The notes below the pieces were generated by a model, which was given only the letters and a program-made list of their open reading frames with translations, searched no databases and had not been told where the DNA came from. Shown piece by piece: positions 62,829-64,000 of a DNA stretch of 64,000 nucleotides. The translations under genes and the position numbers were made by a program. How positions within the stretch are numbered: position 1 is the first letter of the stretch; each line of letters opens with the position of its first letter. Source of the stretch: Algiphilus sp022763315 (GTDB lineage Bacteria > Pseudomonadota > Gammaproteobacteria > Nevskiales > Nevskiaceae); NCBI RefSeq assembly GCF_965249985.1, contig NZ_OZ252280.1; one strand, written 5' to 3'.

Positions 62829-62860
62829 ATGCTACACCCTGAAGTCGACTACAGCCTCAA
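62829..62860 (-). promoter_or_regulatory. MerR-type promoter/operator with 20-base spacer
   Basis: Minus-strand -35 TTGAGG (62855-62860) and -10 TAGCAT (62829-62834) are 20 bases apart. The spacer contains a near-perfect 16-base dyad, CTGTAGTCGACTTCAG (62839-62854, one mismatched pair). The overlong spacer plus central dyad is the hallmark of MerR-activated promoters. It is 28 bases upstream of merR. Confidence 0.75.
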
Positions 62861-62920
62861 GCACGGCTGCCCTGCCCTCCGGACCGTCAGTGCGTCGCCT
62901 GCATCGGCCGCCACGGCGGA

Positions 62921-63898
62921 CTATTCCGGCAGCGGCTCCACCAATTGCAGCGCGAAGCGGCGGTCGGCATCGGTCCAACTGCGTGTCACCACGAGTCCGG
63001 CACGATGGGCCATGGCTGCAAAATCCGACTGTGAGTACTTGCAGCTGTACTCGACCAGAATGCCCTCGTCTTCGGTGAATGCGATGGGCCGGCCCGCAAC
63101 CCGCACCGTCTGCGCACAATCGCTGACGATGTGCGTCTCGATACGGCCCGCGATGGCGTTGTAGCGCGCCCGGTGCGTGAATCGTTCGCGGTCGAAATCG
63201 GCGTCGAGCTCGCGATTCATGCGATCGAGCAGATTCAAGGTGAAATCGGCCGTCACCCCGGCCGCGTCGTTGTAGGCGGCCTCGATCATGGCGGGGTCCT
63301 TCTTCAGATCGATACCGATCAGAGCCGCGCCGTTGTCGCCCATTTCCGTGCGCATCGTGGTCAGAAGACGCACTGCCGCATCGGTGTCGAAATTGCCGAG
63401 GGTGGACCCCGGGAAAAAGATCAGTACGCGCTCGGCCGGACGCTCGGACGCCGGCAGGCGCACCGGCTGGAGGAAGTCCGCACACAGCGGCAGCATTTCG
63501 ATCTCCGGGAACTGCGTCGCCAGCTCGGCCACGCTGGCGTTGAGCGCACTATGCGAAATCTCGATCGGGACATAGGCGACCGGGTCGGGCAGAGCATCGA
63601 GCAGGCGTTGGGTCTTGATGCCGCTACCGCTGCCGTACTCCACCACCAGTGCGCGCGGTCCTACCGCCTCTGCCATGGAGGCCGCCTCGTCCTGCAGGAT
63701 GGACAGCTCAGTGCGCGTTGGGTAGTACTCCGGCTGTTCGCAGATGGCCTCGAAGAGTTCCGATCCGCGCGTGTCGTAGAGATACTTGGAAGGCAAGGTC
63801 TTGGGCTGCGCCGAGAGGCCCGCCAGCGCGTCGCCGGCGAAGTCCTCGACGGCGGGCTCCTGTGGCGCGGGTACCGCCGTCACTGCACTCTTGTTCAC
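62921..63898 (-). CDS. egtD: L-histidine N-alpha-methyltransferase (ergothioneine synthesis)
   Basis: 325 residues. Trimethylates histidine to hercynine with SAM. Landmarks: KYLYDTRGSELFEAICEQPE, YYPTRTE, VEYGSGSGIKT (SAM motif), IFFPGSTLGNF and a C-terminal YSCKYS. The start is GTG at 63898 overlapping the egtB stop (GTGA). Confidence 0.95.
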   Translation of the reverse strand: MNKSAVTAVPAPQEPAVEDFAGDALAGLSAQPKTLPSKYLYDTRGSELFEAICEQPEYYPTRTELSILQDEAASMAEAVGPRALVVEYGSGSGIKTQRLLDALPDPVAYVPIEISHSALNASVAELATQFPEIEMLPLCADFLQPVRLPASERPAERVLIFFPGSTLGNFDTDAAVRLLTTMRTEMGDNGAALIGIDLKKDPAMIEAAYNDAAGVTADFTLNLLDRMNRELDADFDRERFTHRARYNAIAGRIETHIVSDCAQTVRVAGRPIAFTEDEGILVEYSCKYSQSDFAAMAHRAGLVVTRSWTDADRRFALQLVEPLPE

Positions 63899-64000
63899 AG
63901 ATCTTTCGCCAGTCGGATGCCCATGAATTGCCAGCGATCGGCAGGGCCAAAGAAGTTGCGGTAGCTTGCTCGGATGTGGTCCGCCGGGGTAGCGACAGAG
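63895..64000 (-). CDS. egtB: C-terminal end of EgtB (hercynine sulfoxide synthase), cut by window edge
   Basis: 35 codons are visible; the residues end HIRASYRNFFGPADRWQFMG-type and match the C terminus of the FGE-sulfatase domain of EgtB. EgtB is an iron enzyme joining hercynine to a thiol. The TGA overlaps the egtD start, giving an egtB-egtD operon. Confidence 0.85.
   Translation of the reverse strand, partial: SVATPADHIRASYRNFFGPADRWQFMGIRLAKDL

Noticed and set aside
1..64000. Prophage, insertion sequence, tRNA or rRNA
   Set aside because: No transposase, integrase or phage structural gene and no recognisable tRNA or rRNA sequence was found by eye on either strand; a tRNAscan-type search would be more reliable for short RNAs.

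Overview
The window is a high-GC gammaproteobacterial chromosome segment, densely packed with genes. Core loci are glnK-amtB, gltA, rpmE, rph-rdgB-hemW, trkAH, rsmB-fmt-def, dprA-smg-topA-tsaC-hemF, an oxyR-type regulator and egtD-egtB. Two complete cation/proton antiport systems, a Marinobacter-like wax-ester acyl-CoA reductase and a DUF1329 protein suggest an aquatic, probably marine or halotolerant, lipid-metabolising lineage near Nevskiales/Salinisphaerales. That placement is inference from gene content; no rRNA or tRNA was seen.

Layout. 1-2876: comM (cut by the edge) and ubiK on the minus strand, divergent from a sigma54-driven glnK-amtB pair. 3157-8236: an outer-membrane protein, an MFS carrier, a malic enzyme-citrate synthase operon and rpmE. 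8343-11018: rph-rdgB-hemW-CPXCG protein, joined by four-base overlaps. 11173-17946: sufE, a complete Mrp antiporter operon (A to G) and an SDR protein. 18024-20970: HIT protein, bifunctional fatty acyl-CoA reductase, then three tandem structured repeats of about 123 bases. 21053-30739: aroG, a DUF3187 protein, azoR with a divergent LysR regulator, small membrane and outer-membrane proteins, TauE/SafE, a thioesterase, TRAP permeases and thrB. 30798-37752: NhaP2-type antiporter, trkH-trkA, a Crp-like regulator and small genes. 37774-39405: a diguanylate cyclase with an ethylene-receptor-like sensor. 39522-45188: rsmB, fmt, def, then lysM-dprA-smg. 45369-50602: an accessory insert of two related lipoproteins and a LuxR regulator. 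50879-55822: topA-tsaC-hemF-oxyR. 55940-60589: DUF1329 protein, then a sulfotransferase-GT4-deacetylase cassette. 60643-62860: a MerR-controlled, copper-like envelope operon. 62921-64000: egtD and the end of egtB.

How the genes fit together. Mrp, NhaP2 and TrkAH form an ion and pH homeostasis set. Malic enzyme (NADPH, pyruvate), citrate synthase and the acyl-CoA reductase touch the acetyl-CoA/NADPH economy that feeds lipid storage. AzoR, the OxyR-type regulator and ergothioneine genes point to redox defence. Stop/start overlaps recur throughout (rph, mrp, trk, fmt-rsmB, topA-oxyR, GT4-deacetylase, egt), so many units are probably translationally coupled.

Main leads: (1) the 20601-20970 array, where covarying hairpins show GGA in their loops and three match the CsrA/RsmA binding consensus, so it may be an unrecognised CsrA-sponge RNA; (2) an ETR1-like ethylene-binding domain fused to GAF and GGDEF; (3) a MerR operator driving a metal-related envelope operon with no efflux pump; (4) the low-GC lipoprotein/LuxR insert between smg and topA.
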